Source: Oscillospiraceae bacterium (GTDB lineage Bacteria; Bacillota; Clostridia; Oscillospirales; Oscillospiraceae). From it: a DNA stretch of 5,722 nt. A program made the translations under genes and the position numbers. Of the stretch, positions 5,603-5,722 are shown piece after piece. The stretch covers positions 1 through 5,722 of the forward strand of contig JAEDKB010000116.1 of the NCBI GenBank assembly GCA_016296045.1, written 5' to 3'. The notes below the pieces were generated by a model. That model was given only the letters and a program-made list of their open reading frames with translations. It did not search any database and was not told the DNA's origin. Position 1 is the stretch's first letter; each line of letters starts with the position of its first letter.

Positions 5603-5685
5603 TATGTCATTCTGAGGAACGCAGTGACGAAGAATCCTTCTCTACCGAAGTGCGAAGATCCTTCGCGTTCGCTCAGGATGACATA
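5603..5685. repeat. REP/MITE-like interspersed palindromic element (83 bp)
   Basis: Terminal inverted repeats TATGTCATTCTGAG (5603-5616) and CTCAGGATGACATA (5672-5685) match at 13 of 14 positions, the exception being a G-U. The stem continues through GAACGC (5617-5622) with GCGTTC (5665-5670) past a bulged G5671. The interior holds two near-identical mini-hairpins, GAAGAATCCTTC (5629-5640) and GAAGATCCTTC (5654-5664). TGTCATTCTGAG...CTCAG-ATGACA elements are, to my recollection, scattered between genes in many Clostridia. There is no transposase and no ORF, so it would be non-autonomous. Confidence 0.75.
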
Positions 5686-5722
5686 GAAAGAAACCTTGAT
5701 TCGGTATCAGATACGCTTTCTT

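Larger units (their letters stand above)
5435..5722. other. Gene-free, repeat-dense intergenic tail
   Basis: No credible gene lies in these 288 bases: the ORFs that cross it lack ribosome sites and run out of frame over the DUF4190-like gene. It holds four successive inverted-repeat structures, described separately. The last 37 bases (5686-5722) show nothing recognisable, apart from imperfect extension of the final repeat stem to about 5692. Confidence 0.75.

Noticed and set aside
5603..5685. Cloverleaf-like tRNA or small structured RNA
   Set aside because: There is no tRNA T-arm or anticodon arrangement and no CCA end; the long terminal inverted repeats fit a palindromic repeat element instead.
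5435..5685. CRISPR array
   Set aside because: The palindromes differ from one another in sequence and length and there are no regular spacers.

Overview
The window looks like chromosomal DNA of a mid-GC, endospore-forming Gram-positive anaerobe of the class Clostridia, probably an Oscillospiraceae/Ruminococcaceae-type gut bacterium. This rests on a SipL-like spore protein (SPOCS repeats plus LysM), strong AGGAGG-type ribosome sites, Firmicute-style intrinsic terminators, and a repeat-dense tail of a kind I recall from gut Clostridia. The taxon is inferred from gene content and has not been checked against a database.

Layout. (1) 74-1579 (+) encodes a SipL-like DUF3794/LysM spore-envelope protein and ends in a strong, bidirectional-looking terminator (1591-1629). 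(2) A second, AT-rich palindrome (1643-1687) contains the stop codon of a convergent small lipoprotein gene (1685-1948, -). (3) A divergent intergenic region (1949-2104) carries a promoter for a rightward operon: pepF (M3 oligoendopeptidase F, 2105-3910), an 89-residue uncharacterised protein (3914-4183) 3 bases after the pepF stop, and an Lgt-fold membrane protein (4205-5017) 21 bases further on. (4) A near-consensus promoter (5031-5059) and a 5'-end hairpin precede a 92-residue glycine/alanine-rich DUF4190-like membrane protein (5109-5387), which ends in a strong terminator (5397-5434). (5) From 5435 to the window end there is no credible gene. This stretch holds four successive inverted-repeat structures, the last of which (5603-5685) resembles a REP/MITE-type interspersed repeat.

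How the genes fit together. Most products are tied to the cell envelope or to peptide handling: spore coat assembly, a surface lipoprotein, a cytosolic peptidase, a diacylglyceryl-transferase-like membrane protein and a small membrane protein. The most notable gene is the Lgt-like one. It keeps the fold signatures, but tyrosine replaces the usual catalytic histidine, and two polar residues of the Lgt signature are replaced by cysteines, giving a C-x4-CC cluster. It is therefore probably a paralogue with a different role from the housekeeping lipoprotein enzyme. I found no convincing new defence or mobile system. The repeat tail and the Lgt-like paralogue are the best leads.
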